From assembly GCA_933228895.1 (NCBI GenBank), contig OW121855.1:30208698-30272697 (forward strand): a DNA stretch of 64,000 nt, written 5' to 3'. Made by a program: the position numbers and the translations under genes. Below are positions 48,933-60,428 of this stretch, piece by piece. The stretch comes from Platycnemis pennipes. Its lineage: Eukaryota; Arthropoda; Insecta; Odonata; Platycnemididae. How positions within the stretch are numbered: position 1 is the stretch's first letter; every line of letters starts with the position of its first letter. The notes beneath the pieces are model-generated. The model saw only the letters and a list, made by a program, of their open reading frames with translations. It did no database searches and was not told where the DNA came from.

Positions 48933-50287
48933 AACGAGGGTCAAAGCAGAATTGGCGAACAACCTTCCAAATCCATGGTCACGGTCACACTCACATATCT
49001 CAGCGAGTCGATTCATCCGCGTGCGAGGTAGCAGAGTTTTCACGGTCTTACTTCAAACTACCCAGTAAGCATTATGCCAAGTTTTGAGTGTATAACTACA
49101 TTCAATCTTAGCTTGACTGAATAGTAAACCTACTCTACAAGTTAAATCAGTTAAGGGAATTAAACCGGAGTGTTAATGCTGAAACTTTGCAATTTGGAAG
49201 AAATATTGTTTCTCTTTCTGAGCGCTATTTTGGAGTTCAATATTATTATTATTACGTCATGAAATTTCGCAAAGACAAATGGATTACAATCCGCTAATAC
49301 ATAACACTTCATAGGTAAATTAAAATTCGCAACACTTGAAGATAAAAGGCAATAAATGATAGGCGTCTATAGACCTTAATATTCTGATATCTCCACGATA
49401 ACTTATCTAATAAACTTTTCAGAAAACTTCTTTAAGCCCACATCATAATATTCTTACCTATATTTTGTCCTCTTTATTTTTCCCCATCCATCCAATAAAA
49501 AAACGGAATTAAATTCCTCTACATACTGGTATTATGATTGAAAGTCGGTCTTTGATCCAATGCACCACGCTAATTTAATAATTTATTAGCATTTTCACTT
49601 TAGAATAAAAATCACCATGGGCAAAATTGAATAAACTGCAACCAGAGAAAGGCGTGAACACTATAGCAGCGATTACATCAACTGATACATTAATATCAAT
49701 GCGAATCCATATATTTTTTTATTCACAAGTTGAGGTTAAAATATCACCGGCATGAAATACCTGGAGAGAAGCAGGTAGCGAAATTACTGAAATCGAACTT
49801 TAATACTTTCCCATTGGGAATTTCAAAACGACGATAATCCACCGAATTTGCTCTTTTCCCATCAGAGTGGCAGTACAAAATAATTTATGACAGGCTAAAT
49901 CAGTGGAACTGCGTCAACGGACATCAGTAATTCCTCAACATTCACTTTCACCAATTTCAACCGTTTACTAAAAAATTAATTACAGCAGAGCAACTGTATT
50001 AGCATTCAAGCATTATTCAAGCCCATGGAAACATCATAAGGAATGTATTCAGAATGCACGAGGAAAAATAGATACTTGCCCACGTAATATATGAATCAGT
50101 AGATTGAAAGATAAAAGTTAAGTATAATATACTGAGGAATTAAAACAAATTATAGGCGGGTTAGGTACGAAATGTGCAATAGATTTCATGGGTAATAGAT
50201 CAATTTCATTCCAGTGCCAACAACCGCTTTTTATCGGCTCTTATTCCAGAACTCTACTACCTTCCGGAATTCATACCCTGGATACTT

Positions 50288-50345
50288 CTACATCTACGTA
50301 ATACCCTGCGAACAACCTCAAGGGTCTGTGTATGTGGGGATACTA
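50288..50345 (-). mobile_element. CR1/L2-like LINE 3' tail fragment
   Basis: On the minus strand, CCCTTGAGGTTGTTCGCAGGG followed by TATTACGTAGATGTAGAAG matches the tail stem-loop and GTAGAT end of the other copies, with several changes. It may extend further toward 50470 but I could not align that part. Confidence 0.5.
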
Positions 50346-50807
50346 TTACTCTAACCACGGTACCAACAAGATTCCCTCTATTAGTTAATGCCGATACCCT
50401 AACCGAAGGTATACCAGATCGAGGAAACTATTTACGGCTTTACTTGGTGGAAATGTTCCATGGTAGGAAATAAAGTACAGTCTCACACTGCATTTCCACA
50501 CTAAATTTGTAAGTATTTACTACGGAATTGCATTGCGTGTCCCTACCTTATTTCCTAGTATACCAGATCGTTATGGCAAGTATAAATTTTTAAATTTCGG
50601 AAGAAAATCGTATTAACGCCGTGAAAATGGCAACTGGTTTATGATTTAAATGTTTAATTTATTGTTATATTTTGTAAATAATGCTGTCCTATACACTTAG
50701 GTAAAAGTTCATATGAGTAATTATATATAACCCTGTTGCTTTCAGGGGTTTTGTACACAAAGCATTGGAATAAAAAAAATATTATTATTAGTATTTTTCA
50801 ATAAACA

Positions 50808-50886
50808 GGTTTCAACCTCTTCTGGTCATTATCAATTGTGGAATACTCTAGTCTTGATAGAGAACTCAGGAGGTTGAAACCGGGTG
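50808..50886. repeat. Short inverted repeat with Penelope-like terminal motif
   Basis: GGTTTCAACCTC at the left and GGAGGTTGAAACC at the right are in inverted orientation about 55 bases apart. The minus strand reads AGAAGAGGUUGAAACCUGUU, comparable with the AAGA...GAAACC cores of the larger foldbacks. It is too short to assign firmly. Confidence 0.3.
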
Positions 50887-50989
50887 AGTGAATAGTAACA
50901 ATCGTGTGAAAATTCACCAAGTTTATTTTCTTTTTGAGTGATCACCCACGCCCTCTGGCCTTCCCGTAATTCCCTCGTTCCCTCCGCGA

Positions 50990-51400
50990 GGCCTTTGGCG
51001 AGGGAAGCTCACGAACAGTCAGCAGAGCAGCCTCCAACCCACCTCCCTCCCCTTGCCAACCAGCAAGGGCCGGCAAAGCCAGGGGCGGATGAACGGGAGA
51101 CGCCTCGCATTCATAATACAGCAGGGGCGAGAGCGAGAGAGGGGGGGGGGGGGCAATGAAAAGGGACATGTGAGGCCTTTAGGGGCGGGAGGGAAAGGGG
51201 TGTGAAGAGAAGGTGGCGAGGAATGAGAGGCCTCCCCTCCTGGCTCCCCCGGCTCACCGCTGAGCGAGAGGGAGGGGGGAAAGTGATAAGGGGCGATCTT
51301 CTCCAAGAGGGAGATGGAAGTTTAGGGCAGGATGGAAGGTGAACCGTGTGGCCAACCTTACCGAGGCACTCATCTCTGAGCGAGGGACGCGAACAACAAA
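50990..51400. other. GC-rich island with poly-G run
   Basis: C-rich on the plus strand to 51060, then G-rich with a run of about 15 G near 51140. Overlapping Pro/Leu-rich frames on the minus strand are compositional. Confidence 0.4.
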
Positions 51401-54314
51401 TCGATACCATTGTGATGAAACTCGATTTTTCACTTCCGTGGCGCCCTTAAATTATTTCTCTCTTCCTCGAACCCCAACACATTCCACCGTCAGTAAGGGT
51501 GACCTAGGTCGGATGCAGTAACCCCTTCATTAATTAATACTTTCCAAGTATCTGACCGATTCTGTTAGGTCAAGAACCAATTTACGTGAGGACCAAACGT
51601 GGAAACTGTTGCAAGCGAGCATAAACGTTACTTTTCCCAATTTATAATCGGATTTTGTCCGCCATGTCGAAGATCCTCATGGACTGATAAGGACGGATAC
51701 TATCTCACTACTTTTAGTTGCACTGATATCCTTTGCATGCACCCAAGAGAATGGGGAAGCAACCACCACTTAGACGTAAAAAAATATCGATTATTATAAT
51801 AATTATTAAATGATTCCGACCAAATTTTTATACTCCAGTACTGATCTCCTTGGTAATAACTACAGTATTTGAATTCCTGCCCCACCGTGACTACGCCCAT
51901 GTCCACCACCCAATTCGAAGTAAAAAAAATCAAATCCCCTCCATATCTGACACCCTCGAAAAATTCCTGCGCCATTCCTTCGCTATAGTTACGCAACGAC
52001 TACCGATTTAGGAGCAGAGAGCGAATCATCCGCGGAAGGTTTCGAGGGCGACGGGGATGGAAATGAGGAAGTGGGTCCTTGTGACAGGATTTGACCCCGC
52101 GGAGAAGAGCAACGTTTTTGGACGCCGTCGAAATCCCCGAGGGTGGAGAGTGAACGCTTATACTCAGCGGGAAAGAGGGAGTTGTCCCTTGAACAGCGCC
52201 AAGCTGAGAACAGCAACGCTATAAATAACACCCCGAGTGAAAGAGCGAGGCTTAGGGCTTTTCACCGGATTTAAATCATTTGATCGCGAACCCTTTGTCG
52301 CTAGACCCCGCCACTATTGATTTCTCGACGGTCCGAGATGGAAGCCATCCAAGGTGCACTGGTAGCAATTCGAACGAAGGGAACACGCACTCACACACAT
52401 ACACACACGCACGCCCGATTAGAACGGCTTCACCATTTGCCTCCCTCGAGATCCCATCCGTCAATAAAACCATACAAGGACCCTCAAGAGGTCGCCGCCC
52501 CCGAGATGGCAGATTAACATGTCGAAACCGGCATCATTTGCGGCTTCGTTGATTATTTCCAAAACGAGACAAGTCGCTCGTTTAACGATGAGGTAACCCA
52601 GATAACACCCTCACCATTTCTCATCGGGTATTCCGTTCCCGGAAATCGGGTTTGCAATTGCTCCAGCCACTCTCATAAAGTTTTCAGCGGCAGAGGTTTA
52701 ATAACTTATGGAGTTCGCTCCCATGAGTCTCTGAAAGGACCACGCAAGGCTTGCACATACCACGAGAGCGCCCGTTTCTCGTATGCGTAAGGCAACTAAC
52801 TTTGAGTATGGTGCTGAATCAAGGACCAGCTTCCATTTATCTAACTACATAATACTTTAATTGGTCTTGGGGCATATCATCCTTTGAAAACTCTCTTCAG
52901 CCAATTTGGTCTCCACCGACACAACTAATAACATGTCGAACGATACATTTAGTTTCTTCAGGAAAAATATAATACATCCACCCTTTAAAACGGACACCAA
53001 TTTATTTATACATTCTGTTAGATTATTTGCTTAATGCCACTGCACAACTAATACATTTACGATAGGTTTGCAGCACGAATCGATAAACAATTAAAACGGT
53101 TTTAAAAAATTACAAGTGTTGAGGTCAGCCATGTTTCCAAGTTAATAAGTTAAGCTCATGGCAAACGTCTTTAAGGTTTATGTAAGAAACATGAATATTC
53201 ACCTTTTTTCCTTCATGTTAAAAAGTTAAGCTTATGGTAGCATTTTCAATTCGCCTGCTAATTATCTACAAACCTACCAATCCAAGATAAGTTTTTATCT
53301 AGGATCATTAGTCCTAATTCATCCAAAATATAAATCTTAGTTCCCACACATCATAGTAATATGCCAGAAATTAGGATTTTGATCAAAAATTTTACTCTTG
53401 TGAAGTATATGCATTTATGGACAGGTACGTGATATCACACGCACACACATACACGGAAACCATAAAAAATGGCCCACGAAGAACACGACCGCTTTCTCAT
53501 AATTTAATCAGACAAGCATTGATCATTGAATAGGGATTATGGTAGATGCCAAAAGTTCACTAATGTTACTTTAGCGTTAATGACACCTTGTAAACATGGT
53601 GTCACTTTAATAAAACCTTAAGTTTTAAATTAAAATTATTCAGCAGCGGAGGCGGGGACGACAAGCTAGAGAGAATCCTTTTCCCACGCTCTTCTAAATG
53701 GAAGGTTTACGCTCATTGGTCATCTCATTAAACTTTGAATATTAAATTTATTTTCCCCCTCTCACTTTCAGTGAAAATGCTTTAAACACTTGGAATTCTG
53801 GGAACGCACGCATCTGCTCCAACGTTTTAGCCAACATTACATAATTATGCAACGACAAAACGCTTCCATAAAACTGCCTCGCGGAGAAAGGTGTCAGAAG
53901 GTATGGATTAGGACCAGAATTTTTCAAAAATGCATAAATTAGTGCAGGGCGGTGTTACATCCAGGAAGGCAAGATGGTGTTTGCAGGACCACGGGGGAAA
54001 TGATATGACAATTTTCCGGGAGAGAGAGAGAGAAAATGGGTTTTGAAGACAGTGACAAGGAGGGACGGAGAAAGGATTGCAAGGATAGAATTTTAAAACA
54101 GATTACCTTCTGCTCCACTGTTATTAACGGTAGTCAAGCACGTTAAGGGAAAAGAAAACGAGAGTTGTGATGATTTTTTATGGACCCACAAAACATTCAC
54201 AAATATTTAAATACAATATTTCAATTCCTAAAAAAATCATCTGTCGCTCCCACGTACCGCATACGTTATCTTCATATCCTTTAATTCGTTCCCTTGGCTT
54301 CCAATTTCCATCTA

Positions 54315-54446
54315 ATACATCGAGCAGACATTCCGAGAACCCCCCTCCACTCCTTTCCCTTACCCTAAGGCGTCACCTTTTGCTTATTTTAATTTTTGAT
54401 TTATTATTGAATGGTTGTAGTTAGAATATTAATTTTTTCACCAATA
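54315..54446 (+). mobile_element. Family X fragment with internal deletion
   Basis: CATTCCGAGAACCCCCCTCC and CTAAG match the middle of the 54.6-55.1 kb copy and run straight into GGCGTCACCTTTTGCTT, skipping about 70 bases. The end toward 54446 is diverged. It lies about 130 bases from the larger copy in the same orientation. Confidence 0.7.
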
Positions 54447-54574
54447 CCCAATAGTAACAATTAAATAGCAGTACAAATTACGAAGCAATGATCGTACGGT
54501 ACCATGTAGAGGTGGAGATATGATCCAGGATGTACCCTTATTTTACGTCTTCATCCTAATCCACATTTTACATG

Positions 54575-55113
54575 AGGGTCAATTTATTTTCATCTCGCTT
54601 ATCATATTTTTTATTGCCGGATAGAGTTTGTAAAATAAAAAGACACGTATTCTTCCGTTTTTTGATCCATCTATTATTTATCGAGTTATAAGCGGCGAAA
54701 AACTGATGTTTTTAACCCTTTCGGAAAAGTGGGCGTGGTGCAACCTCTGACATCATTGACTTCGTCCAATCACAACTGAGCCCGCGAAGCTATATAGTCT
54801 TATCGCAATGGGGGGGACACAGCTGACTCTGTCAATAGCGGCAGTTGCGACAACATCTGTTCGTGCAGACCTTCCGAGAACCCCCCTCCACACCCTTCCC
54901 TTCCCCTAAGAGCAGTCATGGACGGGAGGAAAATGACGTCAATGATATCAAAGCAGCTTTTTCGGTGGGCGTCACCTTTTGCTTGTTTTAATTTTTGATT
55001 TATTCGTGAATGGTTGTGGTTAGAAGATTATTTTCTTCACTAAACTTCGTTTTTCGTTGCCATCTAACAATTTCGTGTACAAAATTGCGATTTCGGTTCC
55101 GAGTAAACGCCCC
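54575..55113 (+). mobile_element. Family X short TIR element, uninterrupted copy
   Basis: It aligns, reversed, with 13851-14024 plus 18301-18661 across nearly its full length. It carries a single CATTG (as CAATG on the plus strand, about 54940) where the other copy has the 4.3-kb element. The right end GTAAACGCCCC is intact; the left end is altered by an insertion or substitutions between 54575 and 54610. No coding capacity. The name X is mine. Confidence 0.8.
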
Positions 55114-56629
55114 AATTCAATACATACTTGGTACGTTACAGGCCTGGTTTCCTCAGTTAAACTTTTAGTGGATTTAAGATCTCAAGTTAAGACATTTTAA
55201 TAAGAATCTTTGGAGCTTCTTGGCTTCAGGGTGCTCCTTTGAGTCGAGCTTCACGGAGGCGACAGTTTCTTGGTATAATGATAAAAATCGCGCAAGAGTC
55301 ATCATCTTTTGGGTCGTGACGTGAATCTCCCGGTCGGAGATAATCTGCGATCAAAGCTGGAGGCCCGAAGGTTGGGAGAGTCGGTTTTGAATGGTAGAAC
55401 GAGGGAAAGAACGGGGCTTTGCCGGGAGGGGAGTTGATTGCGGGTTGAGCGTTTAGAAGTGTTTTTTTTTTGGAAATGCGTACGCGAGAGAATTGCGCTT
55501 GGACGTGAAAACCCACCAGTTGCTCGGCCACGCGCGGAGAACCGCTGCCCCCAACCCCCAAAACTCTCCACCCCTTCCTTTCACCCGTCGGAACAACCCC
55601 TTGGTCCGAAATCGCACCCGAGATTCCCCTCCAGGGTGAAGTTGGTGGTTCGCGCTCAAGCAAATTTTCTCCCCCTCCTCCCTCACCATCCACATTTCCC
55701 TTCCGAAAGAAAGGACAAGCAATGGGAGGAAAGGGGAGCAGAAACGGAAGGAGAATGGGGAGCGCGAGGATGATGGGAAATACGAATGGGGCGAAGGAGG
55801 GACCGATTCCCTTATCGCGGAAAGCGCGCGACAATCGCCCCACTGTCGGTCCCACTGCGCTCCGATTGAAGGAATACGAAGCGACGGAACGAGCGACCTG
55901 TTCAACAGATTCCTTCCTGCCCCGTCACAAAGCACAGTACCTTTCCGTCCCTCGATGAAGTCATCGGGGAGAGAATTCCGCTGAAAAATCACGAGGAAAT
56001 TGAATTAAATGATCGATTGGGTACCAAAGTGTTGATGGCCAGAATGACGGCTATCTGCTAACGTCCGTTGCGCCACGGGGAACAGACGGGTATATCGGTG
56101 ATGGCAGGAACTTTTTGAAACGAATAAAAAGCAGAGTCGGCAATATTCACTCTCAACGAAAGGCCTTAAAGTAGCGATAGTTCAAATTCCCATTCCCCGT
56201 ACAGAATACTGTCCTTAAATATCTACTGCGCATGGGCATTGCCCATAAGCAAATAAGGGATAATGAGATAAACATTTTATATACTTTATTAATTTTATTG
56301 TTAGTTTCCTACTGGCTAGGGTAGATTTTAATACTCTCATTAAGAATTGAGATTAAAATGCAAATAGATATCCAACCCTTCTTGAATTCAAACCAAGGTC
56401 CTCCGAATGGGCTTACCGGAATGATGAACTGTGCCCTGCAACTGGTTTCTTCAGGCGGATGCTTCTTAATTGTTGAACATAAGACGCTAATAGCAACTAA
56501 TGACTACTGTCCTTTGCACCGTTTTTGACGGAGGGTATCGGGGAAGAGGTAAAAATTCTTGTGGGAACAAAGGTTGAGGGTAGAGAAACCAGGCGAATGT
56601 TTCTTTACATATTCAAGAGATGAGATGAG
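55114..56629. other. No gene assigned; GC-rich island 55.2-56.0 kb
   Basis: The island at 55200-56000 carries antiparallel overlapping frames of 78-209 residues (for example 55226-55855 minus). They are Pro/Gly/Arg-rich and share the same DNA in several frames, so I do not call a gene. It is the best single place to look for a CpG-island promoter or unrecognised exon. 56.0-56.6 kb is AT-rich. Confidence 0.45.
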
Positions 56630-57266
56630 ATGATAATTCGTGACGAGAAGATAAAAGAGCGATGTTACTTTTCACTAGTTAGGCCCCACCTTGAGTATTC
56701 AGCCAGTGTATGGGATCCAAATGTATTAGGGTTGATCAGAGAACTAGACAGTGTGCAGCGTTGAGCAGCTAGGTTCGTTAAAAGATGTTACCATAGGTTG
56801 AGTAGCGTTTCAGAATTAAGAAAAGAATTAGGGTGGGAATCATTAACAGAGCGTAGGTTAAAGTACAGATTAAATCTATTAGAGAAATTTCAATCGGATA
56901 GCTTGACTGAAGATGTTAGGCACATATTAAAAAAAACAGCGTATTATGCTAGATTCGACCAGGTAATTAAGATTAGAGAGATAGATTGTCGTACCAATAG
57001 ATTCAAAATGGCATTTTTCCCCCGTACTATAAGAGAACAGAATTGGCAGCATACCAAAGGGATAGGTAGGGGAAATATTTTAGATTATTCTGTAATGCAT
57101 GATGCATGTATTAATCCCTTAAATACTATAGACAATAAAAATGTAGTTGCATGAGACCCTATAGTTGCTTGTTTGCATGTCGGTAGTGCATGCTCGGTGA
57201 TCTTCACCCCCTGCCACACACTCTCGCGGGGGCTTGCAGGGTTGCATGTAGATGTATATGTAGATA
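56630..57266 (+). pseudogene. CR1/L2-like LINE 3' end, subfamily 2
   Basis: From about 56650 the frame encodes ERCYFSLVRPHLEYSASVWD, ELDSVQR, one TGA, AARFVKRCYHRLSSVSELRK, then KIREIDCRTNRFKMAFFPRT and a complete ending at VVA plus stop (57154). Apart from that stop the C-terminus is open. Protein similarity to the 48.2-kb copy is clear but the DNA differs, so this is a second subfamily. The tail CCCCCTGCCACACACTCTCG...GGCTTGCAGGG and GTAGATGTATATGTAGAT is retained. 5'-truncated. Confidence 0.9.
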
Positions 57267-57351
57267 TGGACGATGTGCTCGTTAATAATTATACTACTTA
57301 TATAAAAAATCGAAATACATTCGCTTATTGCTTTAAACAAACGAGATAAAT

Positions 57352-57397
57352 ACACACCCTCGCGGTGGCTTGCAGGGTATCGTGTAGATGTAGATGT
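57352..57397 (+). mobile_element. CR1/L2-like LINE tail fragment
   Basis: ACACACCCTCGCGGTGGCTTGCAGGG-type stem-loop half and GTAGATGTAGATG, only 86 bases after the end of the preceding LINE copy. It is probably a second, heavily 5'-truncated insertion. Confidence 0.65.
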
Positions 57398-59305
57398 CAA
57401 GCAATGTCAGGGAAAAGGTGATTTATCAAATATTAAATATTAATAATGCAAAAAGAATAAGATGGTGGAATGAAGATGGAGAAGGCAGACACGTAGCATT
57501 CCCAAAAGTGGGCTTAGAAGTGTGATGAGATGAGTATTATGCAAAATAAAAACGATCAGCGGATGCGAAATCAATGAAGTTCAACCAACACGCGTTTACG
57601 AAAGGGGATGCGAAAGGTCGTCGACGAGAGGGTGGTGAAAAAGGGGCCGCAATCACGAGCCGGAAATCGGACCGGGATGTTCCCGGAGGAGGAAATTGAA
57701 GGCGTGCGTGTGTGTGTGAGGAGGGAATCGATTGAGGAAGTCGACTGTTTGGACGCAAACACGAATGCCCAAATGAAGACACGCCATGCAGCGTGGTGCG
57801 TTGAAAGCTCTATGAGGGGAGCAGCAGGATTCCATATCATGCCCGTACCTTGGGGGGGAGATTTCAGGGGGAAAGACGACCAACATCGCCGAGGCATTCT
57901 CAGGAATGGGAATGAGATGAGAATTAATGAGGGACTAATACGTTCCACAGGATTCGTTGTTTCAGGCATGTCGCACTTTTTTTGTAAATTTCAGAAACAT
58001 CCGCAACAACGGATAAAATTGGATGGAGTGTATATTATGGGGTAATGAGACGTTGAGGGCTGGGACCGAACGGATAATGTTGCACATGCGGAGAAATAAG
58101 ACGAGATACAGCATTTTCCATGATTTACGAGTAAATATGCTTTTTTTATTAGTTTCGTACTGGTTAGGATAGCTTTGATTCTGTACCCATTCTATAAATA
58201 AATTTCCATAAGGCTCTTCTCCTGCTCTATTTCTTTCTTCAGATCGCAATATCTCCTGTTATATTCTGTGATAACCAAAGCAACCAATTCCGAGCGTCAT
58301 TCTAACCTTTCATCCTAAAACGTATATGGGAACCAAACTGTTTCCCCCTATGCATCCACTCTTAACTTGATTTTGCGTCAAAGCTCGAGAATCTAATACT
58401 TTAATTAAATTGCGGTTATGAAAGCGAATACATTCATGCAAACAATATTATTTTCCGCAGTGCTAGAGAGGTAGGAAACGCGAAGAATGCCCCGAATAAG
58501 TTTTCCCTTTGGCAGAAACTGTAGCAATATACCTGCATTAAGGATATCCCATAAGACGAAGGGGAAACATGGATACAAGATAAAGATATACTATTAATAG
58601 TACTAGATAAACGGTTAAATGGTAATACACAAGGGTATATGGAGTAAAAGAGGATAAGTGAACATCACATACTCCTCGTGACGCACTGAATAATTCATTC
58701 CCCTATACGAACGCACTCGTCGCATAACTTAGGACACCACGTACTGCGCTGGAGCACATGAAAAGGCACAAGGAGCTCCCATTTGACGAACACGAATCCT
58801 AGCCACACATTAAAGGCTCCGCGTAATGGAATAGGCACCGAATCACCGCTCATCGGCGCAGAGTATGGTTGGATTAAAGCACCCGGGAGCGCGGCGAATG
58901 CATCTCTCCTCTCCGGAGCCGCATCTCAAGGAAGGATCTCCCCCGCGCCGTCTGAGGTTGGAGCCAATCTCGAAAGCGGCATCTACCCTCTCCCTCATCC
59001 GCTAAAGTGGAGGAGTAATTACCCGTAAAATCACTCGCCCAAACGGCGAGGGAGATCGGGAAAAGGGGTGCAGAGGAAACCGCTTGGGAGAAGGGCAGCG
59101 CCGAATGGTGAGAGGCGGGTGTTGAGCGATGAAACTGACCTCGCAAGACTTTGGGGAACCTTTGAGAAAAACGGGGAGATGCCGAGGAGAAGGAAGTGAG
59201 AAGCGGTGCTGCCCTCGTAAAGACAGCGGCGGAATAGCTGACCTGGGGGTGGTGTTTGAAACAGTCGAGATTATCTCGAATAGGTAACCTAGGAGTCATG
59301 TGGGG
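57398..59305. other. No gene assigned; GC-rich islands
   Basis: GC-rich parts at 57540-57960 and 58780-59290 flank AT-rich DNA. Plus and minus frames of up to 150 residues overlap and match nothing I recognise. Confidence 0.5.
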
Positions 59306-59361
59306 CAAACACGAATGAGGATTCATTCGTTTCGGGATTTCTCCCGCGTGCGTCCATTCTG

Positions 59362-59412
59362 GGGTGACAACAGTTTCGCCAACGTTTCAGTTCGCGTCTT
59401 CAAGTCTGAAGT
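59362..59412 (-). ncRNA. Hammerhead-like motif in Penelope terminal repeat
   Basis: The minus strand reads UUGAAGA, one base (C), a stem-loop with arms GC-G-AAC and GUU-G-GC, GAAAC, UGUU, GUC. This gives a two-pair stem III with a UGUU loop ahead of a GUC cleavage-type triplet. The first core base is U rather than C, and I found no good stem I. The right-hand terminal repeat carries the same motif more degraded. Confidence 0.3.
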
Positions 59413-59551
59413 GTTTCATAACAGATTTTCACCGTCTTATATACCATTTACTTCTGCGCTCTGATGTTCAAGTGGGCGCATTTTCATTGGCCTTTTGACT
59501 AGTTTTTTTCCTTTAGGCGCTACCAAGTATTGGAGAGCTTATAGCTATCGC

Positions 59552-59622
59552 CTCTGTTAAAATTGTTGGGGTTCTATGGCCTCGCGTCCTGGGGAAATAG
59601 CGTTTTTCGGTCATGATCAGCT
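59552..59622 (+). repeat. Flanking duplication around nested RTE, left copy
   Basis: CTCTGTTAAAATTGTTGG...AAATAGCGTTTTTC...GATCAGCT recurs at 59999-60086. The left copy is about 17 bases shorter and differs at several positions. Confidence 0.7.
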
Positions 59623-59996
59623 TAGAGTAGAGTAGAATAGAGGTTATACCTCTAGAGTAAAATATTCCAGAGGTAAAATAGTCCCCCATTTGAATCTTCG
59701 GGCGGGTACACGAGACAGAGTACATCAATCAAGTACAATAAACATCTTAGGGTAGAAGCATGGGGACGCCGAGTAACCAGCAATGGATGAAACAGTAAGA
59801 AAATAGTAATGAGAATAGCCCAGGTGAAGAGGAAATTTTACCAAAAGAAGAGCCTATTCGGTTAAAAAAACATATGGAAGTCACGAAACACTTCATGAGA
59901 CTTTACATCTGGAGCATGTTTCTTCATGACAGCGTGGCAAGGACGATAATAACAGTCAAAAAGTCTTGGCTAGGGGCATTCGCAATGTTATGTGTT
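59623..59996 (+). mobile_element. Internally deleted RTE-type LINE nested in Penelope element
   Basis: The first part holds GTAAAATATTCCAGAGGTAA and AGTCCCCCAT, a phrase I recall from the leader of arthropod RTE-like elements. It passes at about 59750 into coding sequence for RVTSNG, RIAQVKRKFYQKKSLF and MEVTKHFMRLYIWSMFL, matching RVTNDG, RIAQAKRAFFQKKNLL and IEVRKEFIRTYIWSIFL of the 39-40 kb copy, then GAFAMLC. The endonuclease and RT core are skipped. Frameshifts and stops are present. Confidence 0.75.
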
Positions 59997-59998
59997 AT

Positions 59999-60086
59999 TC
60001 TCTGTTAAAATTGTTGGAATTTTTGGCCGTTTCGATCGCCTCGCGTATGAGCCTTGGGAAATAGCGTTTTTCAGTCTTGATCAGCT
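59999..60086 (+). repeat. Flanking duplication around nested RTE, right copy
   Basis: Partner of 59552-59622. Both copies encode, on the minus strand, the end of the endonuclease domain. The arrangement looks like an unusually long target-site duplication of about 70-90 bp. Confidence 0.7.
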
Positions 60087-60428
60087 AGGCTCCGTCAAAA
60101 TTGATGTTGTGTGCCGGGCCTTCCCAAAAGTGCTCCGATATGGCTGAAAGGAAGCGGGAAGGAAAGGAAAGGGCGCAGTTGACTGTTGTTTGTCGCTCTC
60201 CTGTGTTACTGAATACGGGTCTTTAAGGCTCTCGAGGTTTGCCCAATGTAGGCCTTCTCACAATCGCATGCCCTGATCTGCTCAGAAACACTTCAGACCT
60301 AAAGACGCGAACTGAAACGTTGGCGAAACTGTTGTCACCCCAGAATGGACACACGCGGAAGAAATACCGAAACGAATGGATCCTCAAGCAAGACACTCCG
60401 CGGAAGTCTCAATAAACAAACACGAATG

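Larger units (their letters stand above)
48933..54314. other. Mostly AT-rich DNA, no gene seen
   Basis: Contains a LINE tail at 50.29 kb, a Penelope-type motif at 50.8 kb, GC-rich islands at 51.0-51.4 and 52.0-52.55 kb, a run of about 15 G at 51140, CA-rich microsatellites at about 52390 and 53440, and a GA repeat at 54020. Confidence 0.5.
59520..60283 (-). pseudogene. Penelope-like GIY-YIG endonuclease, interrupted
   Basis: From 60283 the minus strand encodes CDCEKAYIGQTSRALKTRI, the GIY-YIG core in the Penelope form (CxC...YIGQTSR.L.TR). After a stop and a frame change come AISEHFWEGPAHNINFDGA and LIKTEKRYFPRLIREAIET, the conserved end of the domain. An RTE fragment intervenes. After it a second copy of the end (LIMTEKRYFPR, then NPNNFNRGDSYKLSNTW and stop at 59520) completes the frame. 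In an intact element this domain nicks target DNA for retrotransposition. This copy has at least two stops, a frameshift and the insertion, so it is dead. Confidence 0.8.
59318..60416 (-). mobile_element. Penelope-like element with inverted terminal repeats and nested RTE
   Basis: Terminal repeats 59317-59416 and 60285-60385 are reverse complements, about 94% identical over 100 bases. CAAACACGAATG occurs directly repeated at 59306-59317 and 60417-60428, the likely target-site duplication. Between the repeats, on the minus strand, is a GIY-YIG endonuclease remnant. Reverse transcriptase is absent, because the right terminal repeat joins the endonuclease directly. An RTE fragment (59623-59996) splits the endonuclease. 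Inverted rather than direct terminal repeats are common in Penelope-like elements. Confidence 0.8.

Noticed and set aside
55226..55855. 209-residue minus-strand frame and overlapping 179- and 111-residue frames
   Set aside because: Several frames on both strands are open over the same GC-rich DNA and none has a known motif; composition explains them.
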